Shown: piece by piece, positions 34,064 to 43,824 of the stretch
How the letters are laid out: each line of letters begins with the position of its first letter
Numbering within the stretch: the first letter of the stretch is position 1
Assembly (NCBI GenBank): GCA_965249895.1
Contig: CBDFNC010000005.1
Coordinates: 620,001 to 684,000 of the forward strand
Direction of reading: 5' to 3'
DNA: 64,000 nt
DNA from: CBDFNC01 sp965249895
GTDB lineage: Bacteria; Pseudomonadota; Gammaproteobacteria; Enterobacterales; CBDFNC01
Position numbers and translations under genes: made by a program
The notes under the pieces: model-generated
Database searches by the model: none
Told to the model about the DNA's origin: nothing
Seen by the model: only the letters and a program-made list of their open reading frames with translations

Positions 34064-34984
34064 ATGAAAGTCAAAGCCACCACTTCATCAATTAACTCCT
34101 CTACCTGTGCATCAACAAATCCAGTCAAAGACACGGCCTTAGTGGTTGAGGGTGGAGGCCAAAGAGGAATATTCACCGCTGGAGTATTAGACAGTTGGTT
34201 ATCGAAAGATTTTAATCCTTTTGCCTTGTTAATAGGAGCGTCTGCCGGAGCTCAGAATTTGTCCAGTTATATCGCAAAACAACCTGGCCATGCGAAACTG
34301 TCCATCATGGATCTCTCCAGTCAGCCAGAATTTTTCAATATGACACGATCTCTTCTCGGGGGCCACGCCGTAGATCTCGACTGGTACTTTAATAAGGTGA
34401 ATGATTCAGCTCATGAGCTAAATATTAACTGCGCGTTGTCTCAACTTAAAAACCGCCGACTACTCTTTTCCGCAACCACAGCCACGGGCTTATGCCCGAC
34501 GCTTTTTGAGCCGAAAGCAAATAGTTGGATGACATTGTTAAAGGCGTCTAGCGCATTACCTTTTTTGTACAAAAAAGGCGTAAGAGTAGGTTCAGATTTC
34601 TATCTTGATGGTGGTGTGACGTTACCGGTGCCAGTCCAGGCTGCATACGAACTCGGGGCTAAAAAGATTGTAGTCATTAGAACGGTACCAGAGCACCACA
34701 ATACTCAGTCCCCCTGGGCGCACAAATTAAAGTCATGGGTATGCAACGAAAACAGGTGCCCCAAGGTGCTGAATATTATTACTCGGCATGAAACCTCATA
34801 TAACGACGCGGTGAATTTCATAGAATCACCGCCAAGTGACGCAACCATAATGGAAATTGTGCCGCCAACCATGCTCGCCAGCCGCATTTTAGGTAGTAGC
34901 AACAAGGCACTCAAAGCCGATTATCAAATGGGCTTTGAAGCCGGGCTAACGTTTTTAGCAAGTTCTCAGCGCGCACAGTTGTAA
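34064..34984 (+). CDS. Patatin-like phospholipase, 306 aa
   Basis: Serine hydrolase with the complete patatin set: oxyanion loop VVEGGGQRGIFTAGVLD, nucleophile motif GASAG (lipase elbow) and the catalytic aspartate in FYLDGGVTLPVP. It is of the YjjU-like bacterial type, acting on phospholipids or acyl esters, probably in the cytoplasm since no signal is seen. The open frame extends left to 33818 through IS5 transposase codons (NEDNLAQWKKG), so the true start is uncertain; I choose ATG 34064, the last one before the conserved domain. The IS relic may have replaced its promoter. Confidence 0.8.
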   Translation: MKVKATTSSINSSTCASTNPVKDTALVVEGGGQRGIFTAGVLDSWLSKDFNPFALLIGASAGAQNLSSYIAKQPGHAKLSIMDLSSQPEFFNMTRSLLGGHAVDLDWYFNKVNDSAHELNINCALSQLKNRRLLFSATTATGLCPTLFEPKANSWMTLLKASSALPFLYKKGVRVGSDFYLDGGVTLPVPVQAAYELGAKKIVVIRTVPEHHNTQSPWAHKLKSWVCNENRCPKVLNIITRHETSYNDAVNFIESPPSDATIMEIVPPTMLASRILGSSNKALKADYQMGFEAGLTFLASSQRAQL

Positions 34985-35286
34985 ATAAGGAAGCATACCC
35001 GTTACTAGAATTCTCGATTAGGGTAAACGGCAAAGACACCGTCATTTGGCGGCCTGTAATAAGGAAACAGACGGACTATCCGTTTCTCGCCAGTCTTGGG
35101 CAATAAAGTGAGGTAATTGGGTTAGCCCTTCCCCCCAGAGAACAAAGCTCAGCCAGCGCTTCGTCACCATCGACAATAAATTGCTGACCCGGATCATATT
35201 CTTGCCGCCCTTCTCCGGCAGACATCATTATGGGCATTAACCGCCCTAGTATATTTATTTTGCTGACAATGGGGAGTCCACATAAG
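34985..35286. other. Intergenic stretch with a possible coding fragment
   Basis: On the minus strand 35252-35076 reads openly (LMPIMMSAGEGRQEYDPGQQ, then FIVDGDEALAELC) and ends in TAG. Its amino-acid composition looks coding, but I do not recognise it and the left and right parts are missing. Confidence 0.3.
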
Positions 35287-35450
35287 CTGAACCCATCTCA
35301 GGGATGAGATGTAAAGCGCATGGATGCACGTTCGGCGAACCCGGTGGGCACGGGCTTCGCCCTCTTCACTTATAGAAAGGCACCTGCTCCTACAGAGGCC
35401 GCAACAATTGTTCCCCTTAGACCCGTTATTTGATGGGCTCCAACCCACCA
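35287..35450 (-). mobile_element. MITE family 2, copy c
   Basis: Reverse-complement copy of the elements at 13613 and 28583. It has GAGCCCATCAAATAACGGG at the right side here and CATCTCATCCCTGAGATGGG at the left. The inner part carries GGGCGAAGCCCGTGCCCACC, which differs between copies. Confidence 0.75.
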
Positions 35451-35535
35451 TATAGACCAATTGTTTCGTATCCCGTGATCCAGTACCCTGCTTAGTGAAG
35501 GCACTTAGATTAGCCTTTACGCCCCGCCCAAGCTA

Positions 35536-35928
35536 TCAGGTATTCTTCGCGAGACGATTATCCAAGGAGAAAGCTCCGGCGCCATTGGCAACCAGGATCA
35601 TTAAACCTCCAGCGATAGCAAGATTCTTCATAAACATAATCATTTGCATCTGATCACTGAAATTCCCATGGAACAGGATGGCAGAGAGAATACTAAACCC
35701 AGCCAAACCAAAAGCAGCCAGCCGAGTCTGGTAACCGATGATGACCGCCAGGCCAAATACAACCTCGGTAACGATCACCAGTGGCAATAGAGCGCCAGGC
35801 ACACCCATAGCTTCCATATAACCCTGGGTACCCTCATAAGAAAAAACTTTGTTGACGCCAGCCATAAAGAAAATCATGGCGATTAACAGTCTGCCTACGG
35901 GCGCGCACAGCTCTAGTAGTTTGTTCAT
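35536..35928 (-). CDS. DoxX-family membrane protein, 130 aa
   Basis: Four membrane helices typical of DoxX (LLIAMIFFMAGVNKVFSY, LLPLVIVTEVVFGLAVIIGY, TRLAAFGLAGFSILSAILFH, LAIAGGLMILVANGAGAF). Family members are linked to redox and oxidative-stress membrane complexes, but the role here is open. Start ATG 35928 has GGAGATATTCT upstream; an earlier ATG at 35949 is possible. It stands alone; no operon partner is seen. Confidence 0.85.
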   Translation of the reverse strand: MNKLLELCAPVGRLLIAMIFFMAGVNKVFSYEGTQGYMEAMGVPGALLPLVIVTEVVFGLAVIIGYQTRLAAFGLAGFSILSAILFHGNFSDQMQMIMFMKNLAIAGGLMILVANGAGAFSLDNRLAKNT

Positions 35929-36262
35929 AGAATATCTCCAATCATTCATTTTGGTAGCCTATGTTCTGGATACCTTGCTTAGATAACTTATGGTTCAGAC
36001 AAGAAAAAACAGCAACGAAGATAATTAAATATTCTTATATAGAGCATTGGCTGAAAGAAATGGATGGCTTGAGGAGCTAGATTTGCTGGAGCGATATACC
36101 GAGTCAACACAATAGTGACAGGCATAACAGCCTACTTCCTCTTGCTATTTCGACTCTGATCAATACGGAGTCAAAAGCATCAACCTACCCGACCCATTGC
36201 ATAAAACAAGGCGACCTTCTGATACAATCGGCTGTAATTAACAAATCCAGGTACACTTATTT

Positions 36263-36514
36263 ATGGCCAAACCCAACAAAAAAGGCCCTACTTCCACCGT
36301 CGATATCTATTGCGCTAAATGTAAAACCCAACTTTATAAGTATCGCAAAGGCGGCAAAGGCGCTTTGGTCAAATGTTTTAAGGAAAGGATCACTCAAGAT
36401 TTCACCACAGACCCCTGCACCTGCCCGGGTTGCCTCGCCGTATTTGCTCGAGATACGTTGATCCGCGGTACCCCAGCATTTAAGATGATTGGCGGAAAAG
36501 TCATGGCCAAATAA
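36263..36514 (+). CDS. Conserved zinc-ribbon-like protein, 83 aa
   Basis: Small basic protein with four cysteines arranged as CAKC ... CTCPGC, a likely zinc ribbon, flanked by lysine-rich YRKGGKGALVKC and a C-terminal TPAFKMIGGKVMAK. I recall similar conserved proteins in marine gammaproteobacteria with no known function; RNA or DNA binding would fit. ATG 36263 is the only start. It is monocistronic with an AT-rich upstream region. Confidence 0.7.
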   Translation: MAKPNKKGPTSTVDIYCAKCKTQLYKYRKGGKGALVKCFKERITQDFTTDPCTCPGCLAVFARDTLIRGTPAFKMIGGKVMAK

Positions 36515-37037
36515 TTGCTTCAACCAAGTTAATGAAAACTTTTACTGCCCCTTGTAAGTGAAAAAATCATACACTAACTCAGTTAGCGCCACCCCCTGAA
36601 AGTATTGGATCACCTTGATGAAGCGACACCTGGAAAGTACCTTCACCACTTTATCCATACGAGGAAGTTCTCAATGCACGGCGACGTAGCCATTCGCTCT
36701 CACCCCGGCAGACAATCTCAACAAATGCTTTGGGTGTAGTTCCTTTAAATCGACGAGAACCCTAGAGAGAGCAACCAGTTGGGCGTAAAAACAAGAGGGG
36801 GTGATAGTTTTCTCGTTATTCATCCTGTCTGGCTGTTCAATAGAACCAAAAATACCCACTCTACTCGTTAGAAGCTGCTCTGACCGTTTAATCTACAGTC
36901 AATTACTGTCGAACCAGAAGAACTACACCCAAATGCTTTATGTATAAAACTAATAGATATATTTTGCACTGTACTCAATTTCTAAATATTGCTACCACTC
37001 CCAAACTGGCAGTAATCAGTGAAAACCAATAGTCATG
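36515..37037. other. Gene-free stretch
   Basis: About 520 bases. A minus-strand frame at 36671-36859 (62 codons) is open but has no motif or ribosome binding site I trust. Nothing else recognised. Confidence 0.45.
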
Positions 37038-37403
37038 CTATATATTTTGACCAAACCGCCAAAGGACACCACTAGGGTCAGACATGGTAAAATCGAACAT
37101 TTTCCAAGGCTGCTCGCAAATATCAGATACTTTAACCTCATATTTTTCGATAACACCAGAGGCTGTAATTTTAGCATGCCACGACTCGATATCTTCGACC
37201 AACACGTGCATTAGAAAGTTATTGGCATGATTTTCATCGTAGAAATCTTGCAGCAAGAAGCTTGAATCCCCAAAATAAAAATAAGCGACCCCACCAGCAT
37301 CTGACCCCTTACTAAAGCCAATTTCCTCGTAAAAAGACTTTGAAACTTCAAAGTCTTTAGCCGGTACGAAAGCTTTAATTTCCTCTACTTTTAAATTTTC
37401 CAT
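37038..37403 (-). CDS. VOC-family (glyoxalase/bleomycin-resistance-like) protein, 121 aa
   Basis: Single vicinal-oxygen-chelate domain: EEIKAFVPAKDFEVSKSFYE at the start, FLLQDFYDENHANNFLMHVL in the middle and DPSGVLWRFGQ at the end. Metal ligands seem incomplete, as in many antibiotic-sequestering members, so a binding rather than enzymatic role is possible. ATG 37403 has GGAGGGTAAATGG-type bases upstream. It may be a former cassette gene, judging by the attC-like site further right, but none adjoins it directly. Confidence 0.8.
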   Translation of the reverse strand: MENLKVEEIKAFVPAKDFEVSKSFYEEIGFSKGSDAGGVAYFYFGDSSFLLQDFYDENHANNFLMHVLVEDIESWHAKITASGVIEKYEVKVSDICEQPWKMFDFTMSDPSGVLWRFGQNI

Positions 37404-37527
37404 TTACCCTCCGTGTTAAGGACTGAATTGTATTTAAAACAAGAAAAGCGGTGCTTTAACCACTTATCAGTTCAACAATTAATCAAACGACTGCTATGAC
37501 GCTGCTGATACACAGTACATTTGTGTA

Positions 37528-37988
37528 TTAATTATCCTCTCCTAATTGGCGACATATTCTTGGTGTTGCCGCGTATAGGCAGGAATAATGGGATAGCCCT
37601 TCCATCAACTCGATACCAGAGCAAGTTTCTATAAATTCCTTTAAATAGTGGGCTATCCCAACTGGAGACCAATTGCTTGAATCCAGCAGTACTAACGAAT
37701 GTGTAAAAGATAGCTTACTTCTAACGCGACATGGCACCCTATTGAAAAACCAACAAGGTCAACAGCCTCTCCATCAGCTTTCTCTTTGATGCCTTCAGCC
37801 AGGTGCTGATAGTAATCCGCACCTGTCAGATATGGGTCAATAGAAAATCGATTGAAGCATATAATATTAAGATTGTATTCTTTCGCATATTTATCAAACA
37901 AAGAACACTCTTCTGGGGAACCCGGTGCACCGTGAAAATACACCACCAATTTTCCCTTATTACTTCCGTATTCAGAAAATTCCAACAT
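37528..37988 (-). pseudogene. Alpha/beta hydrolase, frameshifted
   Basis: From ATG 37988 the frame reads GKLVVYFHGAPGSPEECSLFD and VDLVGFSIGCHVALEV: the oxyanion HG and a nucleophile elbow GFSIG. Near 37715 it runs out of frame. The next frame continues LSFTHSLVLLDSSNW and ends at 37528. The combined length (about 150 codons) is also short for the fold. One frameshift and probably a C-terminal loss. A degenerate attC-like site stands just upstream. Confidence 0.65.
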
Positions 37989-38002
37989 ATATTCCTAATA
38001 AG

Positions 38003-38043
38003 ACATAATCGCTACACAAAGTGCATAGCATGACTTGTTAGTA
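38003..38043 (-). other. Possible solitary attC-like site
   Basis: On the minus strand TACTAAC (38037-38043) opens and ATTATGT (38003-38009) closes about 41 bases, with the arms AAGTCATGC and GCACTTTG. It resembles the shortest attC sites of the arrays and lies directly before the broken hydrolase gene. It could be a cassette inserted outside an array. The pairing is imperfect. Confidence 0.35.
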
Positions 38044-38316
38044 TAAGTAGCGAGCTTTAAAGGTTAGTGGGCTACCCAGAAAAACTAAGCCAAAATGGCA
38101 TGGTCGCTAGTATGTACCCAATATACCTAAGAATCTACCCCGCAGTCCCCGTCATTACTAAACCTCACCTTGCGGTGATATTTTACTGCTACATTTAGCC
38201 GACTTCCTACCCGAATGTCTAACGTCCCGTAAACACCTCGAACAACTGAGATGATTTTTATTAAAGTTACCTGAGTTATTGCCGATGAATATCACGCTAA
38301 ATACTTAGGGGTAACC

Positions 38317-38766
38317 ATGTCCAAAATTCAATATATGCTGTCCAATATGCAAATAAAGTTACCTGAACAAAAAACACAGGAACAAAAAGAAAGTGCCGGA
38401 CAAGATAAATTACCAGTTTCTGAACAAGATAAAAAAACAACTGAAAAAGGTACTGTTACCTTATCGGTCGAAGGTGTAAAAAGGTATGAAGATGCGAAAG
38501 CCGAGGCTGAAGAAAATGTACCTGTACTTGTTAAATTACTAAAGGCACAATTAGAAAAATTACAGCAGAGATTAGTAGAAATAAAAAAAGAAATTGATGC
38601 TTTAAATGCAAATGATAGCCTTGATGAGGAGACAAAACAATCTATGTTGGCAGCAAAACAAGATGAAACTGCTCATATAATGGGCGCAATTAAAGAAGTA
38701 AACAACGCGCTGATAGAGGCAATGAAACCACCTGAAAATCCTGAGCCTGTAAAAAACTCTGAATAA
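38317..38766 (+). CDS. Hypothetical coiled-coil protein, 149 aa
   Basis: Starts ATG 38317 with GGGGTAACC upstream. Very rich in K, E and Q; residues about 60-135 form a strong predicted coiled coil (ENVPVLVKLLKAQLEKLQQR, then LVEIKKEIDALN). No signal peptide, no membrane segment. Lower GC than its neighbours. Not a family I can name; likely a cytoplasmic or structural helper protein. Confidence 0.7.
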   Translation: MSKIQYMLSNMQIKLPEQKTQEQKESAGQDKLPVSEQDKKTTEKGTVTLSVEGVKRYEDAKAEAEENVPVLVKLLKAQLEKLQQRLVEIKKEIDALNANDSLDEETKQSMLAAKQDETAHIMGAIKEVNNALIEAMKPPENPEPVKNSE

Positions 38767-38844
38767 ATATTCCCGTGGCTTATTTAATTTGACCCGCTTT
38801 AAGTCGTCAAAATGATTAGCACCAAAATATCGGTCAAACGTTAT

Positions 38845-41800
38845 TTATTCAAGACCCAGGTAATCTTTCACATTGGTAATATTAGATTGTATCCGCAACG
38901 CCAGCTCCCCATCACTTTTGGTTTCCTGCAACACATAACTGCCAGTGCGTAATACGTCTCGCCACCTGGGTTTCTTCGGTAGGGTTTGCTCAAGGAAGTA
39001 TTTATCCATGGTGCGAGTTTGGGCTGAACTACGATCCAGATATACACTCCAAATCCGACTTTGATCAGCCAGGGCTATTTTGCTCTTTTTGGTTGATCCT
39101 TCCCAAAGCGCCAGGGAATCGTTCATTATATTAACTATGGTTTGACGATACACCAGCTCCGGCGTTTGCTTGACCACAGTATTTTTCTCCACTTCAGCCG
39201 TGACAATGATAGACTCCGAAGATATATCGCCAATATCATGCAACACTATAGTCACGTCATCTGCTTGAGAGCCATTAACCTGGGTGATAAACGCCTGAGC
39301 TTTCAGTTGAACCCCATCATGTCGGATAATATTCAGGCTGGTTTCCACCCGAACATTCGCCCCTTCTTGCAGGGCTTTACGCAATCCATCTTTATCTATA
39401 ATTCGGGCGATATCCGAACCTATTACCTGACTTGCGTTGTAACCAAGCTTGCGCTGAGCCGCCTGATTAAAGAACACGATCTGGTCAAATGGATTCATCG
39501 TGATGATCGCGTCTTCTACACTTTCAAGCATAGAGGTCATGCGGGCCTGAGATGACTTCAACGCTTGCTCAGCTTCAATCCGCCGGGCTACTTCTTCTTT
39601 TAATAACCGGTTTTCTTCATTTCGCTCACTTACCTGGTTGGCCGCCAACAGGTTATGTACACGAGATAGCAATTCATCCTGCAAAAACGGTTTCATTAGA
39701 TAGTCATTAGCGCCAGAGTGGAATCCTTCCATTAGGTCCCGGGTCTGGGTTCGAGCGGTAAGCATTAGTATCGGCAGACTAGCCAGATCTTGAGTTTCCC
39801 GAATAGCCTTTGCCACAGCAAAACCACTCATATTGGGTAACATCACATCCAGGATCACTAAGTCGACTTTGTTTGTTTGCAGAAACTCAAGCGCTTTTTG
39901 ACCATCATTCATTAATTCCAACACATAACCGGCCATGGATAAGTGATTGTTCAATACCTGTAAATTCAGTTGCTCGTCGTCCACAACCAAAACCCGCAAT
40001 CCAGATCCAATTGGCGGCATATCCAAAGCCGGTACAATAGATCCAGGCAAGGCAACTTGATTCCTCTCACCCAAACGGGTCAAAGATTGTCTCTTGACGC
40101 CAATATCTTGCTCGACCATTTCACACATAGGTAATGCAAAACTAAATGTAGAGCCCAGCCCCAGATTACTTTCAACCCATATCTCCCCTTCCATCAGCTG
40201 AATTAACTGCTGTGAAATAGCTAGACCAAGGCCACTGCCCCCTTGCCGCCTGGTAGTACTACCATCCACTTGTTTAAAAGGGTCAAAAATCTGCGCTATA
40301 TTTTCGGCCGCGATACCAATACCTGTATCCGTGACAGAAAATATCACTTGCCCCTGTGCTTCCCTCACCGATACACGAATTTTCCCGGCCTCAGTGTACT
40401 TAATACTGTTACCAATCAGGTTATAAAGCACCTGCTCCAGCCGGGTGGCATCAGCGAGAACATATCCCACCTCTTCGGGTAGCTCGGAGTACATTTGAAT
40501 GGGTTTGTCAGCCAGCAAATGCTTTGAGAGTTCAAGAACATGGTTGATAACCATGGTGGCATTCACCGGCGCTGTGGAAATGCGTAATCGGTTGTGTCTT
40601 ACTTTGTGAAAATCCTGAAGGTCATCCACCAGGTGAGCCAGCCGCGTAGCCCCGGTTAACGCCATATTAAGCTGTTCAGTTTGCGAGGGGTTTAGTTCAC
40701 CCGCAACGCCATGAAGTACCGACTGGGTAATACCAATAACGCCACTAAGTGGCGTTCTTAGTTCGTGGGAGGTGTTGGTAAGAAATTCATCCTTGACCCT
40801 ATCCGCCATTTTTAACGCATCATTCTGCTCGTTAATTACCGCGACTTTTTCTTCAAGTTCGGAGTTCTTTTCCCGGATCACACCTATCTGTTGCTGAATC
40901 GAGCGCTGCATATAGGTAAAGCTGGTGGCCAAACGGCCCATCTCATCACCTCTGGAGCTGCCGGCAATCTCCCTGTCGAGCTCACCTTCCGCCACCGCTT
41001 CCGTCGCCTGCATTAAAGAATGCAAAGGCCGGGTGAGAGAGCGAGATAACAAGTAAACAATGGCCAAAATGATCAGCGTGGATAGAAAGCCAATAAACAA
41101 AATCAGGTTTCTGAACAACACACTGCTGGCTTGTGTCTCCCGTTCAGATATTTCGGCAATCACCGCCCAGCGACTGTCAAAAAAATCAAGGTAGCTATAC
41201 GCAGACAAAGAGGTGATTCCGAGATAGTTTTTCCCACGATTGACGCCATTCTCCCCTTTAAGCGCTAAATTAACCGCAGCCAGGTTCAGATCTCGACCCG
41301 CTTTATGTAACTGTCTTAACGCTATCTTAGGATCATCTTTGTTCAGTAACGCGGTAATAGGTAGCCCTTTATCATCGACAATATAGGTTTCACCGGTATC
41401 ACCCAGGCCCTGGCGGCGTGCCATGATAGCCGTCAGCGGATCTGTGGGTAGTGCTAGCGCGATAATACCTGTAGTCTTAGCGTGGTTTTTAATAGGCAAA
41501 ACCAGATATGCAGTGACATCATTTGTTACCTTGTCATAACTAAAATCTACAAATTGAACCCACTCATCCACTTTGGGTTCCGCTTGTTGGGAATCTTTCT
41601 GTGGCTCCGGCAGCTGATGATTTAACCTCATATAGACGAGACCCAACGGGCTGCTGCTATAGTCGTCGCTGGACAAATTCGCACCGAAATAACCGTTTTT
41701 CTCAGCGCTATAAACTACCTGCCCCTTCATATTTATCAGTATGACATCACTGAAGTCGGTGGCTTTCGTGTAATCTTTAAATCCATCGTTGAAGCGGGAA

Positions 41801-42219
41801 TGGACCCCTGCATAACTGCCAGATGCCCCTTCGAAACTGGTGGGAAGATTTTTAAAGTGGCCCTGCTCTTCATATGCTTTTTTCAGTAATTTGGCCGACT
41901 TTGCCGGTGAGTCTGAAATAAAACCAAAGGCAAAGGAAAAACCATAGAACTTACTCATGGCATAGCGGACAAAATCCGTATTAGAAAAGTGCAACGCCTG
42001 TTGTGACAAGCTTGTCATATGCTGCCGAAGGGTATTTTCTTTATTCAGGGCAATGGAATATAGGGTGTCGTATACCTGCTCCTGGTTGTTTTGCACGAAG
42101 GAATAATGAAACACTCCGGAGATCAACGCCATCGGAGTAATAGACAGGATTAGAAACGCTAGCCCGAGCTTTGTTCTAAAGCTCATGTTTTTCAGCCGCT
42201 CGAGCACTACCAATTTCAT
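38845..42219 (-). CDS. Hybrid sensor histidine kinase with extra C-terminal domain, 1124 aa
   Basis: Membrane sensor: TM1 about 16-38, periplasmic double-Cache-like domain to about 370, TM2 about 372-395, HAMP to about 450. Kinase core: H483 in NTSHELRTPLSGV, ATP-binding lobe to about 700 (DATRLEQVLYNLIGNSIKYT, GGSGLGLAISQQL). Then a receiver with D789 (LVILDVMLPNMSG), a PAS from about 886 to 1005, and a last 105-residue domain (ALWEGSTKKSKIALADQSRI, TMDKYFLEQTLPKKPRWRDV). I recall this last type in marine gammaproteobacterial sensors; it may bind DNA or a partner. It starts ATG 42219. It is divergent from the glycosidase/oligosaccharide locus and may sense that sugar (inference). Confidence 0.85.
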   Translation of the reverse strand: MKLVVLERLKNMSFRTKLGLAFLILSITPMALISGVFHYSFVQNNQEQVYDTLYSIALNKENTLRQHMTSLSQQALHFSNTDFVRYAMSKFYGFSFAFGFISDSPAKSAKLLKKAYEEQGHFKNLPTSFEGASGSYAGVHSRFNDGFKDYTKATDFSDVILINMKGQVVYSAEKNGYFGANLSSDDYSSSPLGLVYMRLNHQLPEPQKDSQQAEPKVDEWVQFVDFSYDKVTNDVTAYLVLPIKNHAKTTGIIALALPTDPLTAIMARRQGLGDTGETYIVDDKGLPITALLNKDDPKIALRQLHKAGRDLNLAAVNLALKGENGVNRGKNYLGITSLSAYSYLDFFDSRWAVIAEISERETQASSVLFRNLILFIGFLSTLIILAIVYLLSRSLTRPLHSLMQATEAVAEGELDREIAGSSRGDEMGRLATSFTYMQRSIQQQIGVIREKNSELEEKVAVINEQNDALKMADRVKDEFLTNTSHELRTPLSGVIGITQSVLHGVAGELNPSQTEQLNMALTGATRLAHLVDDLQDFHKVRHNRLRISTAPVNATMVINHVLELSKHLLADKPIQMYSELPEEVGYVLADATRLEQVLYNLIGNSIKYTEAGKIRVSVREAQGQVIFSVTDTGIGIAAENIAQIFDPFKQVDGSTTRRQGGSGLGLAISQQLIQLMEGEIWVESNLGLGSTFSFALPMCEMVEQDIGVKRQSLTRLGERNQVALPGSIVPALDMPPIGSGLRVLVVDDEQLNLQVLNNHLSMAGYVLELMNDGQKALEFLQTNKVDLVILDVMLPNMSGFAVAKAIRETQDLASLPILMLTARTQTRDLMEGFHSGANDYLMKPFLQDELLSRVHNLLAANQVSERNEENRLLKEEVARRIEAEQALKSSQARMTSMLESVEDAIITMNPFDQIVFFNQAAQRKLGYNASQVIGSDIARIIDKDGLRKALQEGANVRVETSLNIIRHDGVQLKAQAFITQVNGSQADDVTIVLHDIGDISSESIIVTAEVEKNTVVKQTPELVYRQTIVNIMNDSLALWEGSTKKSKIALADQSRIWSVYLDRSSAQTRTMDKYFLEQTLPKKPRWRDVLRTGSYVLQETKSDGELALRIQSNITNVKDYLGLE

Positions 42220-42475
42220 ACCTCCATGTATTTATCTACCTATAAACCACTCATAGTGTCAATGAGCCGAACGTAAGAATAAAGAAATATCGTTAAAACA
42301 GTTATTTATTCTTGAACTAGATCCCACCCTGTTGAAAGGTAGGCAAGCGTCACAGCTACATGTACAGCTAAAGGTCGCTAGAGTTCACAGTTGAGAAATG
42401 TCACTACCAACTCAACCTGAGGTATATGCGGCTGAGCAACACCACAAATCTAACCAACAACAAGAAGGAAAAACA

Positions 42476-43489
42476 ATGCTATCTCCCTTAGTGATCGGTT
42501 TTCAGGGTACTCAATTCACCACACAACAGCTTGACTTTTTTAAGCAAGTCAATCCTTACGGCCTGATGATAGGCAGGCAAAACCTGGTCAATAAGTCCCA
42601 GCTATCAGAGCTTATCCAGGCGTTTCGAGAAACCGTAGGCCGATCCGACGCATTAGTCACAACAGATCAGGAAGGGGGTCGAATTCAATACCTGGAGGGG
42701 CCAGAATGGCAGAGCTATCCCATCTACGGAGATTTCGCTGCGCTGGCTAAGTCCAATATGGAGCAGGCTAAACAGGCAGTTCGTCTGACTTCACGTGCCA
42801 TGGCATCAGAGATGGCTGCGGTAGGTTTTAACGCGAACTGTGGCCCGGTGCTGGATTTGTCTGTTCAGGGTTCAGACGAGGTGATGTCAAATCGCAATTT
42901 CAGCAGTAACCCTGATGTGGTGAGTCAACTAGGCGATGAAGTGATTAAAGGTCATATGGAAAGCGGTCTGCTGCCGATGATCAAGCATATGCCGGGGCAT
43001 GGCAGGGCCACAGAAGACAGCCATAAGACACGTCCCGTGGTGGAGTGTTCTCTGGAAGAGCTGGATAACACGGATTTTTTACCGTTTAAAAACCTGTCTC
43101 ACAGTCCCATCGCTATGGTAGCCCATGTGGTTTACAGTGCTATCGATTCCCTTCCTGCAACCGTATCTCCGACTCTTGTCAAAGAAATCATTCGCGGCAG
43201 ATTAGATTATCAAAACGTGCTGATTTCAGACTGTATCTATATGGAAAGCCTAAGCGGCCCACTGGACCAGCGTTGTAAGCAGGTTCAGGACGCCGGGGTA
43301 GATTTGGTGCTTAGCTGTCATGGTGAAGTTGATGATTGGTGGAAATGGCATGCGGCGCTAAAGCCACTTTCGACAGAAAGTTTAGCTCGTCTGGAGAACG
43401 CTTTTAACCACCTTGAATCAATGGCTAAATTACCAGACCGGACACCCGCTAAAACCATGGAAACCGTCCACCAACTGCTAAGTAAATAG
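42476..43489 (+). CDS. GH3 beta-N-acetylhexosaminidase, NagZ-like, 337 aa
   Basis: Glycoside hydrolase family 3 enzyme acting on N-acetylglucosaminides in the cytoplasm. The NagZ signature KHMPGHGRATEDSHK is present (usually KHFPGHG), with VTTDQEGGRIQ near the start and the nucleophile aspartate in LISDCIYMES. Start at ATG 42476 with AAGGA seven bases upstream; an earlier ATG at 42398 lacks one. No signal peptide. It stands before the oligosaccharide ABC genes on the same strand, separated by a terminator, which points to chito-oligosaccharide use rather than only peptidoglycan recycling (inference). Confidence 0.85.
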   Translation: MLSPLVIGFQGTQFTTQQLDFFKQVNPYGLMIGRQNLVNKSQLSELIQAFRETVGRSDALVTTDQEGGRIQYLEGPEWQSYPIYGDFAALAKSNMEQAKQAVRLTSRAMASEMAAVGFNANCGPVLDLSVQGSDEVMSNRNFSSNPDVVSQLGDEVIKGHMESGLLPMIKHMPGHGRATEDSHKTRPVVECSLEELDNTDFLPFKNLSHSPIAMVAHVVYSAIDSLPATVSPTLVKEIIRGRLDYQNVLISDCIYMESLSGPLDQRCKQVQDAGVDLVLSCHGEVDDWWKWHAALKPLSTESLARLENAFNHLESMAKLPDRTPAKTMETVHQLLSK

Positions 43490-43498
43490 TACCAAGTC

Positions 43499-43531
43499 CG
43501 CCCTCTCAATAAGGGAGAGGGCGTTACTTTT
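43499..43531 (+). terminator. Intrinsic terminator after the NagZ-like gene
   Basis: Perfect stem CGCCCTCTC / GAGAGGGCG with loop AATAAGG, followed by TTACTTTT, 10 bases after the stop codon. Confidence 0.85.
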
Positions 43532-43824
43532 AGCTAAATAAACAGTGTTAAATTGAGCAATAAAATTTTGCCAGCATATTCATTTTGTGATCTGATGTTG
43601 CATTCTTGTAAATCAAAAATAATTACCCTAATATGTTGTTTTTATTTTAAATAAAACCTGTTTTTACGTTTTTGACAGATAATTTACGAGTTTTTACTTT
43701 CACTAATCCCAGCGGAGGTGATTGAATGAATCGTCCTCACCGAGCAGAGTCAATTATATCTCAACACTCAGAGGCAACATCGCAAGTTGTACTAATTCAA
43801 TCCCACAGGGAAGTAACGAACAAC

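Noticed and set aside
36671..36859. Minus-strand 62-codon frame
   Set aside because: Open but without support from motif, start site or neighbours.
43726..43824. Longer N-terminus for the solute-binding protein
   Set aside because: The ATG at 43825 starts a standard signal peptide; the extra 33 codons before it would bury it.
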